Source: Epiperipatus broadwayi (lineage: Eukaryota; Onychophora; Udeonychophora; Euonychophora; Peripatidae). From it: DNA of 64,000 bases. The number at the start of each line of letters is the position of its first letter. The first letter of the stretch is position 1. The notes beneath the pieces are model-generated. The model was given only the letters and a program-made list of their open reading frames with translations. It made no database searches and was not told the origin of the DNA. Below are positions 49,469-61,001 of the stretch, piece by piece. Made by a program: the position numbers and the translations under genes. The DNA is taken from positions 7,421,594-7,485,593 of the forward strand of contig JAQFVV010012416.1 of assembly GCA_028023455.1 (NCBI GenBank), in the 5' to 3' direction.

Positions 49469-52029
49469 CTTTATAGATTACAAAATCAATATAAACTTAA
49501 AAACACCATAATAGCTAGAGAGATAATTTGCTGCTAATGAGATTGCTATTTCATTTCTATATGCAAAGAAAAGTTATTGAAGAAAAAGAATATCATCAAC
49601 AGTTTGTTTAATTGTGATGAAAGTATAAGTTCATTTTATTTTAAAAAATATTGTACAATAAGTTTTTTATTTATTTTGAATAAATACGAATGAGTAAATG
49701 AACACAGTAATATATATTATATGTAAATGTGCTGTCTTAATTTATTATTAATAATTACATTTAGTTTTTTAATTTTATTTATTCTATAAAACATAAAAAG
49801 TGTATGCTGGATATATGGCGCATGTTGAAAATTATGGTAACACCTGCAATTAAGTAAATAATACATACTCAACTGTGATCAAATGAAATCAATAAAACAT
49901 GAGCTATTATACATAAAGTGCAATGGCACAAATATACCAAATATTTACAGCTTCACTGTACTTGGATCACACAAAACAGATATTGCAACTTCAATTGCCC
50001 AATATGGATTTGCCTTATTTGAAACCTGCTTGTTCCTCTATTTCCAAAGTCTTACATTCATATTAATCAAAGCTAATAATCCTCAAAAACAATTTATCAA
50101 AGTCAAGCATTGGTGGTATAATCTTTTAGTATTTGGAAATTATAAGCTTGGTTTGATCAGACTTTTGCAACTTTTGGATGATTCTTTGGATCAGCCAAAT
50201 CATCCTTCCCTCCTCATATATTACGGCACTTTGCACCATCGTATTTCAAATATTTTATGAAGATAATTTTTTTTTTAAAAAAATCCCTAATAAAATAAGG
50301 CATATTATTTTTATTAGCTTATAATTTCTAAAATATGAATTTAAAGTACTTTTATTCAATATTTATGTCATTTACCAGTCAGATGTGTCAGCAGTGATTT
50401 TTAGATTTCAAAATGGCCATGAGCGCAAACTAAATCAGGAAGGATGTGTTCTTTTACTATTTCATAGCTGTAATGGATTAATAGTGACTGAAGAATAAAT
50501 GTGAATGGTGAACATAGCAACATAGATAAGTTTTTGAACTTTTTGGATTAAATAAAATATTTTGGTCCCTTATTTACCCAAGAGCAAATTTTACATATTA
50601 AATGATTTTAATAATAAAAATGTTTATAATTTCTATATAATATTGGAAATTTCAAGAAACATGAATATTAACGCTACAATATACTATTTAGTAAATGCAA
50701 TTTAACAAACACAAATAATGATATTGTATAACTAATAAATTAAGGAAAAAATTAAAATATTATTTTCGCAATTTTTCATTTGCAAATCATTAACATCTTA
50801 TTAAATCCATTTCGCTGGCATTTTACGCTCAATGGCCGATTGAATTATGATTATTATAAACAGGGATGTATAAACTAAATAATAATTATTATGTATCTAA
50901 TTGCCCAGATCACGTGACATTAAGTATCCGGTGGCAGAGTAAACAGTTAGCTAGCTGTTTTTCCCAACTGAATAACTGGATTTTTTTTTTTAAGTTTCGC
51001 AAGTGTACTTAGGAACTTTTAGTTGTGAATCGGACATTCTATGCCTACCCTAAACCATAACAAGATGGTTTATATTCAGATAACTAAAAAAAAAAGATTA
51101 TATTTAATCAATCTATATATGTGTATTGCTCTCATAAAAAAATAAAATATTTAATTTCCAAGATTTACAATTTCTTATCCATTTCCGTTTTTTTATTTCA
51201 TTGCTGTTAATTTAATAAATAATTAGCAGCAGTAGATATTCAAAAATAATCTGATACAATAAATTATCTCTCATCCATTACCCACATGCAGTTTTACCAC
51301 CTCCTGGTTTATTTCATATTAATTTCTTTACCCAGAACACCTCGCGTAAAGATTTAGCACTTTGATTAATCTCTCTCCCTCTCTCATTTTGATTAAAACT
51401 CTAAGAATATTAAAGATATTAAGAGATATTAAAGATTAGATTCCCCTTCCCCCACGAAATTTAAATTAAACCTTCCCACTACTTTAAAAAAAAAAAAAAG
51501 ATGAATAATTATTTTAATATGAAAATAATGTTTGTTTGTTTTTTTAAAAAATAATAATAATAATGAGAATAAATAATAAGAGAGCCTAATCGTCTTACAA
51601 AATATATTCAGAAAATGAGTATGTATAATTTTTTTTTAAAAAAACATACATTAATATTTAATTGACATTTAAAATTATATCCTGACTAGACATAATTTCT
51701 AGTTTAATAAATGATTAATAATAATTATTAATATATTTAGTTGAAATAGTTAGTGTCAAAGTCGTGAAGGCGGAAAATGTGACTCGTGTAATAAAATCAT
51801 AAATAATATCTATCTCTATTTCAATTTATCTTCACGTTGCAGTTTGCACGTGTACATTTATATTGTCCATTCTTTAATTTTATAACTATTCAAACACATA
51901 TTCTTATTTTTTTTTTTAAAAAAAAAAAAAAACTGAAATATCTCCTTTTAAACAACTTGGACTATTTATAGTGAATTTTTGTGGAGGTAGATTTTTGTTT
52001 ATTGAAACAATACATATACAAAATATTTT
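49469..52029. other. No gene recognised
   Basis: The 125-codon frame at 49883-50260 lacks motifs and contains a tRNA-like fragment, so it is probably chance. An E-box in CACGTGAC occurs near 50912. 51400-52000 is rich in A and T homopolymers. Confidence 0.4.
50102..50135 (+). mobile_element. 5' fragment of the tRNA-like mini-element
   Basis: GTCAAGCATTGGTGGTATAA followed by TCTTTTAGTAT matches the acceptor/D-arm start of the tRNA-like family, including the GTCAA extension. The rest is missing. Confidence 0.45.
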
Positions 52030-52345
52030 TTTTAAAAATACTTTTATTTAATTTGAGAACAAATCCATTAAAAAGCAAATATATATATATTCCTTAACCA
52101 TAATTTTGGTTATTATATGTAACTTTAAAAAAAAAGAATGTGCATCCTTAATTAATTCAAGCAATAATAGTATTGTTTGATCACAAACAGTATTACTTAA
52201 ATTAATTAATTTATGCACATCTCACCCTTTTATTAAAAGTTACATATAACAACCAAAACTGTGGTCAAAGAAAAAATTTAATTTTTTTGATTTTGAATTC
52301 ATTAATCCTCAAATTAAATAAAACCATTTTAAAAAAAAAAAAATG
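52030..52345. mobile_element. Foldback element with nested inverted repeats
   Basis: Outer arms carry TTTTATTTAATTTGAGRA and its inverse (about 52043 and 52305). Middle arms carry ATTTTGGTTATTATATGTAA (52104) and its inverse TTACATATAACAACCAAAA (52240). Inner arms surround ATAGTATTGTTTGATCACAA. The outer phrase CCTCAAATTAAATGAAAGCA recurs at 52514 and, in changed form, at 52725. Non-coding. Confidence 0.6.
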
Positions 52346-53994
52346 CTTTAAATATATTATTTTTTAGTAATTGGGAATAGATTATAAAATTGTATAAAAT
52401 CAGTTATAAGATTTTTGTTTTTATAAAAAAAATATAGTTAAGATTCCGTCCTTCGGGTCTTTTTTTTTTTTTTCCTATTTTAATTAACGGCAAACTACCT
52501 TTAAAATTTATTCCTCAAATTAAATGAAAGCATTTTCTTAAAAAATATAGACCCATCTAGTATGCAAGCCTAAAAATAACCAAATCGACATGTGGCCAGT
52601 AACACTACTATGTTAGAGACCCCTGAAATATTGTATTATTATTCTGCATAGTCATCGAATCTGAACACATATACAAAATCGGAAGAAAACCTGTCCAGCA
52701 CAAATAAACTAAAAATTGGCTTAAGTTAAATAAAAGCATTTAAAAACTGTATTGAATGATTTTTATGTTAAAAGGAAAGAAAAAATGAAGTTATCTCATC
52801 CATAATACAATTAAAAAATTGTATCTCTCTAAATTGGGCATTCTTTTATTTACAAAAAAATAAAAAGTGTAGAGATATTTTATACTTGTAACACTTTTTT
52901 ATACACCTTATTCATAAAAAATAAAAAAAATTAACAGAATCATTGGGATAACTTAATTACAGTTTAATCCATCAAATTAAACAAAATAAACATATGGAAA
53001 TACGTTTTCAGTTTGTTTTTTTTTTTGTTTTTTATTATTATTATAGAAAAAAATTATTAACCTTTACGTATGGTTAAAAATAATGAATACCAAAAGAAAA
53101 AACACATATTCTTAATTTTCAAATTGGGTTTGAATCTCAACTGCAAAAATTTGAACTTTTTTTTTTTAAATTCAAAGCATGTTTAAGATTGTTGTTTTTT
53201 TTTTTTTCAAATAGCTGGTCCATAGACAACACATTTAATTATCAAATATTAATTGATAAATAAGTACTTATATATTCTTACCTATAAGTTAAAACATAGA
53301 TGGAAAATCACTCAAATAGTCACCATTTTGCATGTGATAAGCCCGATATGTAATACTCTCTTTATTATTCCTTTATTAGCAGCTATTAGTAAGGCCTTTG
53401 CCCTGCATATTTTCTCCCTCTTTAGACTTCTCAGTACCATCTAGATACATTAAATTAATAGTGGCCATACATGAAATCTTAGCAGTAAAACAACCCGTTT
53501 AAATAGATTATCTTCCGGCACGATGTAAAACTTATGTATTACTAAATGAAGCTATATTCTGCATCTTATTCATTCCTTTTGTAAAATTAATCATCTTTAA
53601 AAACAAGTCTCTTTTTCTTTCTTATGAAGTAAATTTATAAAAATACAAATTGAAAAATAAATCCCGCTCATGTCAGACTTAAATAAATTCTCCATCAGCT
53701 AAATTTCAATAAATTGTCATACCCTTTTTTTTTTTTGGGGGGGGGGGTTGCTTTAACTTCATAAATCATTCCAGTATTTTATATAAAACGGTCAAAATAA
53801 AAATTTGAATCATTCTTATTGTCACCGTTTATCGTATTAATTAAAGTATTGTAATGATAGTTCAAAGTGAATAAAATGTTTCTATTTTTTTAAAAATACA
53901 AATGATATATATTATTTATTTTTTTTATGTAAAAAGAATTTAATAACATAAATGCATAAAAAAAAAAGTTTAATCTTTCATTTCTTTTTTCGTA
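52346..53994. other. No gene recognised; rich in A and T homopolymers
   Basis: Contains scattered copies of the outer phrase of the preceding element and a T-run/G-run at about 53728-53748. No coding signal. Confidence 0.4.
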
Positions 53995-54002
53995 TGACAA
54001 AT

Positions 54003-54073
54003 GCGTTGACCGGGAAGCGAACCCGGGCCAGCTGCTGGGAAGGCAGCTATGCTAGCCGCTCGGCCACCGACGA
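54003..54073 (-). tRNA. tRNA-Gly(TCC)-like gene or tRNA-derived element
   Basis: On the minus strand the T arm is perfect (CCGGG TTCGCTT CCCGG) and the anticodon stem GCTGC/GCAGC surrounds loop CTTCCCA (anticodon TCC, plus-strand 54038-54040). The D arm reads GGCCGAGCGGCTAGCATA. The acceptor stem TCGTCGG/TCAACGC has mismatches, and position 37 is C where a purine is usual, so function as a tRNA is doubtful. TGACAA (53995-54000) and TTGACA (54074-54079) flank it as in the other copies. Confidence 0.5.
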
Positions 54074-54079
54074 TTGACA

Positions 54080-54990
54080 TAATCTTAAAATAATGTTTCT
54101 ACATTTCTACAAATCTTTCCTAAACTGAGAACCCACCTCTCATTGTTAAATGTCTTATTAAAGAAAGACTTTGAATCTATATCATATAGTTATTTGCTCA
54201 AGATATTGAGTGATAATTGAAAATCAAAGTAACAGATTAAGTTCCATTCAATATGTAGATCCCCCCCCCTCCTATCCTTTTTTTATTTTTCTAGGAACCT
54301 TTGTATCTTTAATTCATCAGGACAAACTGATAAAACTCATCATTTTTTTATTATACTTTTTTGTTGTTGATCTTGTTTTAAATAATAGTAAATCAATTTG
54401 CATAATTCAATTGTAATGGCATAGAAATTTGTATATATTATTTTTGGATATTATAACGTAACGAGGTGCATACAGCAAATAATCCTATAACACATAAATG
54501 CTATACATCACAAGCTTTTTATAATAAAATCAAGATCCTATCATGAAAGCAAATGTTTCAACATAAGCAGAAATACTATTAACTAAAATAGCACAATGTC
54601 AGACACTATTTTTACTATAGCTTGTAAAGTTTACTTACCAATTTGTTTAATTATTTGCCTATCTGTGCTTTTAACAAAGAAAATGTTTTTTTAATTAGTT
54701 ATGTATGGGCAAAATAATGAGAAAGATATGTATAAGAATTGTTTATGATTTTCATTTTAAGTCTTTTTATTATGGAAAGTTTGATTATAGTCTTTAACAA
54801 GGAGATTATTTGGACTTTTCAAATTTACATGTACAGTATATAAATGTTAGAAAAATTAATTTTATTTTATTTTTACAGCTACTATTTTTTTATTTTGCAA
54901 TATACTTTTTCCTGTTTAAATGGCTATTTAAAATATTGCTCTAGGTTATGGGCTTGAAACAGATTATCCCTAAAGATATGTGTATTTCAA
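54080..54990. other. No gene recognised
   Basis: AT-rich. C-run at about 54260-54267. Open frame 54210-54416 has no motif. Confidence 0.4.
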
Positions 54991-55995
54991 TATAAACTTT
55001 TCCCAGCAGTTAATATTATGTAACACCCTAGATTAAAATCCCAACATTGGTTTATTAAATAAATGAAATACTGTCACTTCAAAGAACAAGATCAAATGTT
55101 TTAAGAAAAAAGAATGCACCATCTTATCTCTTTTACTTAAATACATTTATATAGGCAAATTTGAAGCACTTTGGGGAAAAAGCATGAAAATCTTAAATTG
55201 ATCATATTACTTCTTTTTTAATGTGTCAAAGCATAGGCCGGGAAGCAAATCCCGGGACAACTGCTTGTAAGGCAGCTGTACTAACTACTTGGCCACCAAA
55301 GCTATATTTCAAATTGCTTTATATTATTTTAATTAATACTAATGAAACATGCAAATATAAACTTTTCCTAACAATTAATATTATGTAATACATTAAATTA
55401 ATATCCCAAATACTGGTTTATTAAGTAGGTAAATGAAATACTCTCAATTAAAATAATATAAAGCAATCTGAAATATAGCTTTAAAAAAGTAATATGATCA
55501 ATTTAAGATCTTCATGCTTTCTTCCCAAAGTGCTTCAGATTTGCCTATATAAATGAATTTAGGTAAAAGAGATAAGACAACCCATTCTTTTTTCTTAAAA
55601 AGTTTTATCTACTGCTTTGTATTGAAAGTATTAGATTTACTTAATAAATCATTGTTGGCATATTAATTTAGTTTATTACATAAAAGTAACTTTTGGGGGA
55701 TGTTTATATTTACATATTTTATTTGATTTGCTATCGACAGGTTGTAACTTGAAAATTTTCACAAATACCAATTAAAGTAATATAAAGCAATTTGAAATAT
55801 AGCTTTAAAGAAGTAATATGATTACTTTTAAGATCTTCGTGCTTTCTTTTCAAAATGCTTCAGATTTGCCTATATAAATAAATTTATGTAAAAGAAAAGT
55901 CTGTTCTTTTCTGTTAACAAGTTCTATCTTGGCTTTGGATTGAGAATATTTTGTTTACTTAATAAACCAATGTTGGGGTATTAATTTAGTTTGTA
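54991..55995. repeat. Complex nested palindrome and direct repeats (family G)
   Basis: The core palindrome 55099-55600 has arms of about 155-160 bases (55099-55334 minus an insertion, and 55446-55600). The spacer 55355-55446 is a direct repeat of 54991-55079 (TATAAACTTTTCC, TTAATATTATGTAA). The right arm is repeated directly about 324 bases later (55771-55995). The module CAGATTTGCCTATATAAAT occurs at about 55547 and 55860 and resembles modules at 17190 and 30057. Confidence 0.7.
55222..55297 (-). mobile_element. tRNA-like mini-element inserted in a palindrome arm
   Basis: On the minus strand: GGTGGCCAAGTAGTTAGTAC as D arm, anticodon loop CTTACAA (TAC), and T arm CCCGGGATTTGCTTCCCGG, one base longer in the loop. 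The end TTTGACACA matches the family. Comparison with the other palindrome arm gives the empty site, showing a 76-bp insertion with little or no target duplication. Confidence 0.7.
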
Positions 55996-56079
55996 TGGAT
56001 ATATTTCAATGTTGAATGCGCAGATGCTCTAGTGAACAAGATTCTAGAAACAATTGTTTTATTCTAGCATATCCCTTGT

Positions 56080-56415
56080 TTAAAACAGGCAAAACTCACT
56101 ATACGTATTGCCACACACAGCAAGCTAGAGTAATCAATGGATGCCAGAAAGCTTGTGCATAAAATCCATCTAGTACCTACTCATCCAATGTCCCCAGACT
56201 GCCTTCGTCAGTGAGGAGCTTTGGATCTGAGAGCACTACAACTAGATATTAGGATCTAATGCAACCCTCCAGCACTAGATGGGGATTTTATGCACAAGCC
56301 TTCTAGCATCCATTGATTACTCTAACTTGCTGTGTATGGCAATACGTATAGTGAGTTTTACCTGTTTTAAAACAGTTATACACAAGCATAAGTGGTGGTC
56401 ATGTGATATTTATTG
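56080..56415. mobile_element. Foldback family B element with exact 13-bp duplication
   Basis: The exact 13-mer GCATATCCCTTGT at 56067-56079 and 56416-56428 flanks the element. Arms of about 100 bases are nearly perfect reverse complements: AAAACAGGCAAAACTCACTA on the left, TAGTGAGTTTTACCTGTTTT on the right, then GAGTAATCAATGGATGC and its inverse. A right tail TATACACAAGCATAAGTGG continues to the duplication. The open frame 56279-56473 lies in the arm and is not coding. Confidence 0.85.
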
Positions 56416-56428
56416 GCATATCCCTTGT

Positions 56429-58334
56429 GAAACATGTCATGGTATTGTGATTAACACATTATTAGTTCATTAGCTCTATGACTAAGAGTTTATAACTGAA
56501 CAGAGCTTGAATATTTTTTTCAAGTAGTCAAGAATTTGGTCCATGAAAGTTTGAGATTTTTTTTTTTTTTTTTTTGATAACTGACTCATAGACATCTTAA
56601 ATAGTCATTTAATTATTGAACAATAAATGTTTGTTTATTTATTTGTTCATAGTTAGATAATAATTATTGTATATGCCTTCCAATATATGTCAAAATGTAT
56701 TAAACAAAAAAAAAAAAAAAAGACTGGACAACAGTGTTTATATCTGTTAATGTAATGATATACATACATTAATGCTAGTTTTAAAAACCTTACTTATTGT
56801 AAATACATCATTGAAGATTATTCTAAATCATAAATAAAGACTATTAAAATATTATGTGCACAGAAAATGTACAGATTAACCCTCAACCGCAATAAAAGGT
56901 ACGTTATACCATACAAGAGTTTCATGTCTTGATTCCTAGAATTAAGCAATGTTATACCATACAAAAGTTTCATATCTTGATTCCTAGAATTTTATAAATT
57001 GAACAGGGGTTCATTTCAGTGCCTCTGTAAATGCATCTGTATTTGGCAAAAAAAATAATTTGCTCACATGATGTATTTATGTCTTCTGCTTTGTGTTAGC
57101 AGTATCTCATACCAGTTATATTTGAAATGTCAGAAATTTTATTTCTCCACTTTTTTGTGATTTTATAGTTATACTTTTCTACTTTTTTGTAGAAATATAT
57201 TTTTTGTGAGTAATGCTTACAATAAAAAAAAAAAAAATCAAATTTATTTCATTATAAGTGCTCCTCATTTAGCTAAAAGAAAGATCTAACTGGTACTAGT
57301 TACAAGTGAAATTGATTATATTTTAAATGTAAGTAATGCATTTCTTCATTTTTTGCAATTTTATAATTATATCTCTTTATTTTTTTATAAATAATGTTCA
57401 TAATAAAAAAAATCAACTTAGGAACTTTAATTACATCATAAAACCATACTTTTCTCATAAACAGTAACAGATACCTGTTGTAGTGTTTATATTATCAAAC
57501 CATATTGTAGCCAATATGCAAAACAAAATATGACTATACTTGATTAAATATCAAAACAATTTTATGTTGAAAAATTATTTTTTAAAATGTATGTGTATAT
57601 ATCATATGAGCATGAAGTCCTGATTTATGAAATAACCAACGTCAATGTCTCTTGCAACAAATAAGCCAATATCCCTGTCTCATTCTGTACTACATATTAC
57701 ATTCAAAACAAAATAGTCCATTCTCATGTCAATAGTCTTTGGATTTGATATCATTAGCAATATGTTTTAAATTAAAACAGTTCAAAAATTGTTCACTTTG
57801 TAGAAAGAAAAAAAAAGATAAACATAGATTTTGCATATCCCATTTCCAGATAAAAGCCTTTCCAAGTTTTTTTTTTTTAAGAAAAGTAAAAGGAAATGCA
57901 TCACTCATCTTATAATCTTCTAGCTAACAATAATTCTATGTCCATTTTCCAACCAATCTGTTGATAACTAGAGTTAGCTATGGATTGACCAACTGAAAAA
58001 AAAAAAAAACCCTAAGCCTGTTTGAAACCTAAAAACTAATTGCAACTGTTCAATGGATTATTGTATTTGCTAGGCATCAGATGCACTATCGTTAAATCAG
58101 AATTCTTTATTTCTAGCCTTCCTGGATAAATGGTATTGCCGGTTTAAGAACACAGGTAGAGATAATTCGACAATATATATTTCCGCCACCTCTTTGTAAA
58201 TTTCCCGATACTTTACTTACAGCCTCACATGATCAGATGTAAATATTAAGTAATAACTGTTAATTTTAATAATTTCATACATTAAATACCTTTTTTTAAC
58301 AAGTGCAGCATTTTTATAACAATCAAATAAAAAA
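56429..58334. other. No gene recognised
   Basis: AT-rich with T- and A-runs. 57137-57420 holds two weakly related segments containing CTACTTTTTTGTAGAAATA-like phrases followed by A-runs. Confidence 0.4.
56903..56990. repeat. 48-bp tandem duplication
   Basis: GTTATACCATACAAGAGTTT (56903) and GTTATACCATACAAAAGTTT (56951) start two copies, each ending CTTGATTCCTAGAATT. Confidence 0.8.
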
Positions 58335-58339
58335 TAAGT

Positions 58340-58410
58340 CTTAGCCAAGTTGGATTCAAACCCCAATTCATGGGCATAGTAAATTGATACTTTATCACTA
58401 TGCCACCAGA
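58340..58410 (-). mobile_element. tRNA-derived SINE-like head
   Basis: On the minus strand an A-box-like TGGCATAGTGATAAAGT and a B-box-like GGGGTTTGAATCCAA are spaced as in a tRNA. The stems are imperfect. It lies just left of a foldback element. Confidence 0.5.
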
Positions 58411-58438
58411 ATTCTCTTTTTTATATGTGTATATAAAA

Positions 58439-58814
58439 TGATAAAAAAAAAATCAAGTCATGTTACATGATTTAATTTTAATAAAGCTCGTATTTACAAA
58501 TGTTATATATAGAGTTCGCAAAACAAACTCTTAACAAGCTTTGAGAATATCCTCAACCCCAGACCGGTTTCTACATCTAGACCCATATGGCTTTTTGAGT
58601 TAGATAGCTGGATTTTTAGACATATGGATGTCTTTAAGTTTCAGATTTTCTTCTCAATAGTTATTCATTAGATAAAGTGCTGGGCTTGTCCTAGTATTTT
58701 TAATCTAATGAATATCCTGGCACCTCACTGACAAGCTAGATGCAGAAACCGGTCTGGGGTTGAGAATATTCTCAAAGCTTGTTAAGAGTTTATTTTGCGA
58801 ACTCTATATATAAT
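58439..58814. mobile_element. Foldback family A element, most complete copy
   Basis: Long inverted termini: CTCTTAACAAGCTTTGAGAA and CCCCAGACCGGTTTCT on the left, and AGAAACCGGTCTGGGG and TCTCAAAGCTTGTTAAGAG on the right. They enclose a unique middle (about 58580-58740). Flanking ATATGTGTATATAAAA (58423-58438) and ATATATGTATATAAAA (58815-58830) differ at one base but are low-complexity. Non-coding. Confidence 0.75.
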
Positions 58815-58830
58815 ATATATGTATATAAAA

Positions 58831-61001
58831 ATATCACAATGAATATTTTTTAAAAATATATATAAAACAACAATTATTAAAAAATTAAAAAATAATTTAC
58901 ATCCAATGGCAATAGTGTATATATATATATTAAAGTTCTTTATAAAAAGCAGTATTCATTACAACGAGAGAAAAAGAGTATAATATGGTTAGCTTTTTAA
59001 AAAACTACCAACTATAGGATCATAAACAAAACTTGATTGCGATATGGTTTTACTACTTTTATTGATTGCTTGGAAAACTGAATTGAAGCAATTCAACATT
59101 TATTTTTATTAATACTAAAAGATGCACCAATTAAACAATGGTTTAACAAAACCAATGATCTCTTCAATAATCAGTAGATGGGAGTTAAGAGAATTTCAAA
59201 AATAAATAAAAGATTATTTTCTTCATATACCGTATACTGGGAAGTGAAATTGCAAGTAATATTTATTAAGATAACTATTTTCTTTTTTTTTTTAGTAAGA
59301 CGAGAATTTCTTTTAAAATGGCAGTTTTTCAAGTCTACATATTTACCCTGCCCCTCCCCCGTCGCAATAAATAATCAATACAGACACCCATCGATTTAAT
59401 ATACTGTGAATTGACTGCCCCGAATGCTGTTTAGCGCAGCAATAGTGATGAGCTGGAGAGTTTTTTAAAGGTTCTTGGATCAAAACTCAACAGTCAATTC
59501 GGATGCCCTAATGTCACATGACTTAAACATTTTAATAACTGAATTTTCTCAATCATTCTCTTTAGATAAGAAGAGTTTTGATTTATTTATTTTTTATTTG
59601 TGAACTCTCCATAAAACTCCCTGGCAATCCTCAGTCACGACATCACTTGGATACCACTGATATAATAGAATATGAAATTCAAAATTACTTTTAAAACTGA
59701 ACAATTTTAATTAACCATATGCTTTCATTAGTTCGGCTAAATAATTAATATAGTTACTAAGAACTTGAAAATGTACTATAAATTAATAATTTGAATTCAA
59801 AATTAGATTAATTTTTATTTAATGCGTAATATTTTCATATTTTAAAAACAACCAAATTTTTCTCAAACAGATGATTGGTACATTAACATTTTACATCTTT
59901 TTTTATAAAAAAAAAAAAATTAACATGAATATTTATTTTCTCAAAATGTAAAAAATACTTTAATAATTAATAAACAAGAATTCATCTTTTTTTTCCTCCA
60001 AAAAACAAATAATATAAAAAAAAATTTGCAACAAAGGTTTGAAAAGGAGTTTGAATCGTAAAGGAAATAGGATCTCCATCTTTTTTATATACGTAAAAGT
60101 TTTCAATGAATAGTTTTTCCTTTGAATGGAAAAGCATTCAAATAGTTGAAATATTTTTAAATTATTTTTTATATATTTGTTTTGTCAAAAATATATATAT
60201 ATGGGCAAATTTGCAAACATAAAAAAGTCACGTAAAAAAGGCGATGAAAACTTGTAATTAATGTGATTAATTACATTCTAAAATAATTATTTATTTTATA
60301 TTTTAATTAATGACCATAAGATAAATTTTGGATATTACATTTAATAAATAAAATCTACTTTAAAATTTGAATGCATATGAAATAATTTTTCATAAAACTA
60401 ATAACAAATTCAATATCTTCCACGGGAAATAAGGTAAAAATCTTTGCTTCCATTTTTTACAATCATGTGATTGGGAAACAATTTACATTTGCTTGAAAAA
60501 ATAATTACCCTGTAATTTGTTTTCATTTTGAATCTTTCAAATTATGGTGTTTGAGATATGACTGCAAGTTTATGTGTGCGCGTCTATATATATATATTAA
60601 ATAAAACTAACGAAATAAAAAAGTACTTATCTAAATGTATAGCTTGATATTAATTAATATTCAATAGCTGCTTCGGAAATAAAGTTTTAAAAGCCTCAGA
60701 CTTACCACAGAGTTAATGAATTTTGAATAAGTACTTTATACTGGCAGAACTGAAACATAGCTCAGTTAATCTATCTCCTGGTTGGAGTCATTACAGATTT
60801 CTTTATATTTGTGAATCCATATGTTTAAAAAAAAAAAAGTGACTCTTTATGACATTCACATACAATCTCCCATTGGCAATTATTCCCATAGCTTCTGCTT
60901 TTATTTTCCAGTTTTCATTTCCTTTTCATAAAATACTTCTGTTCCTACTTTTATATCTCTACTTTGTAAGTATTCTATTATACAACTCTTATTATTACAA
61001 T
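58831..61001. other. No gene recognised
   Basis: AT-rich. A 10-bp inverted pair GAATTGACTG/CAGTCAATTC lies at about 59407 and 59489, near ATGTCACATGACTTAAA (about 59511), which resembles the end of family A. This may be a further eroded foldback copy. Confidence 0.35.

Noticed and set aside
49883-50260. 125-codon plus-strand frame
   Set aside because: No motif, AT-driven composition, overlaps a tRNA-like fragment; one such frame is expected by chance in 64 kb of this composition.
42771-54267. Homopolymer C and G runs (42773-42783, 46486-46498, 53738-53748, 54260-54267)
   Set aside because: Simple homopolymers without the repeated G-tract spacing needed for a convincing G-quadruplex.
60755-60810. 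TAGCTCAGTTAATC and GGTTGGAGTC resembling tRNA A and B boxes
   Set aside because: Spacing and stems do not form a cloverleaf; too degenerate.
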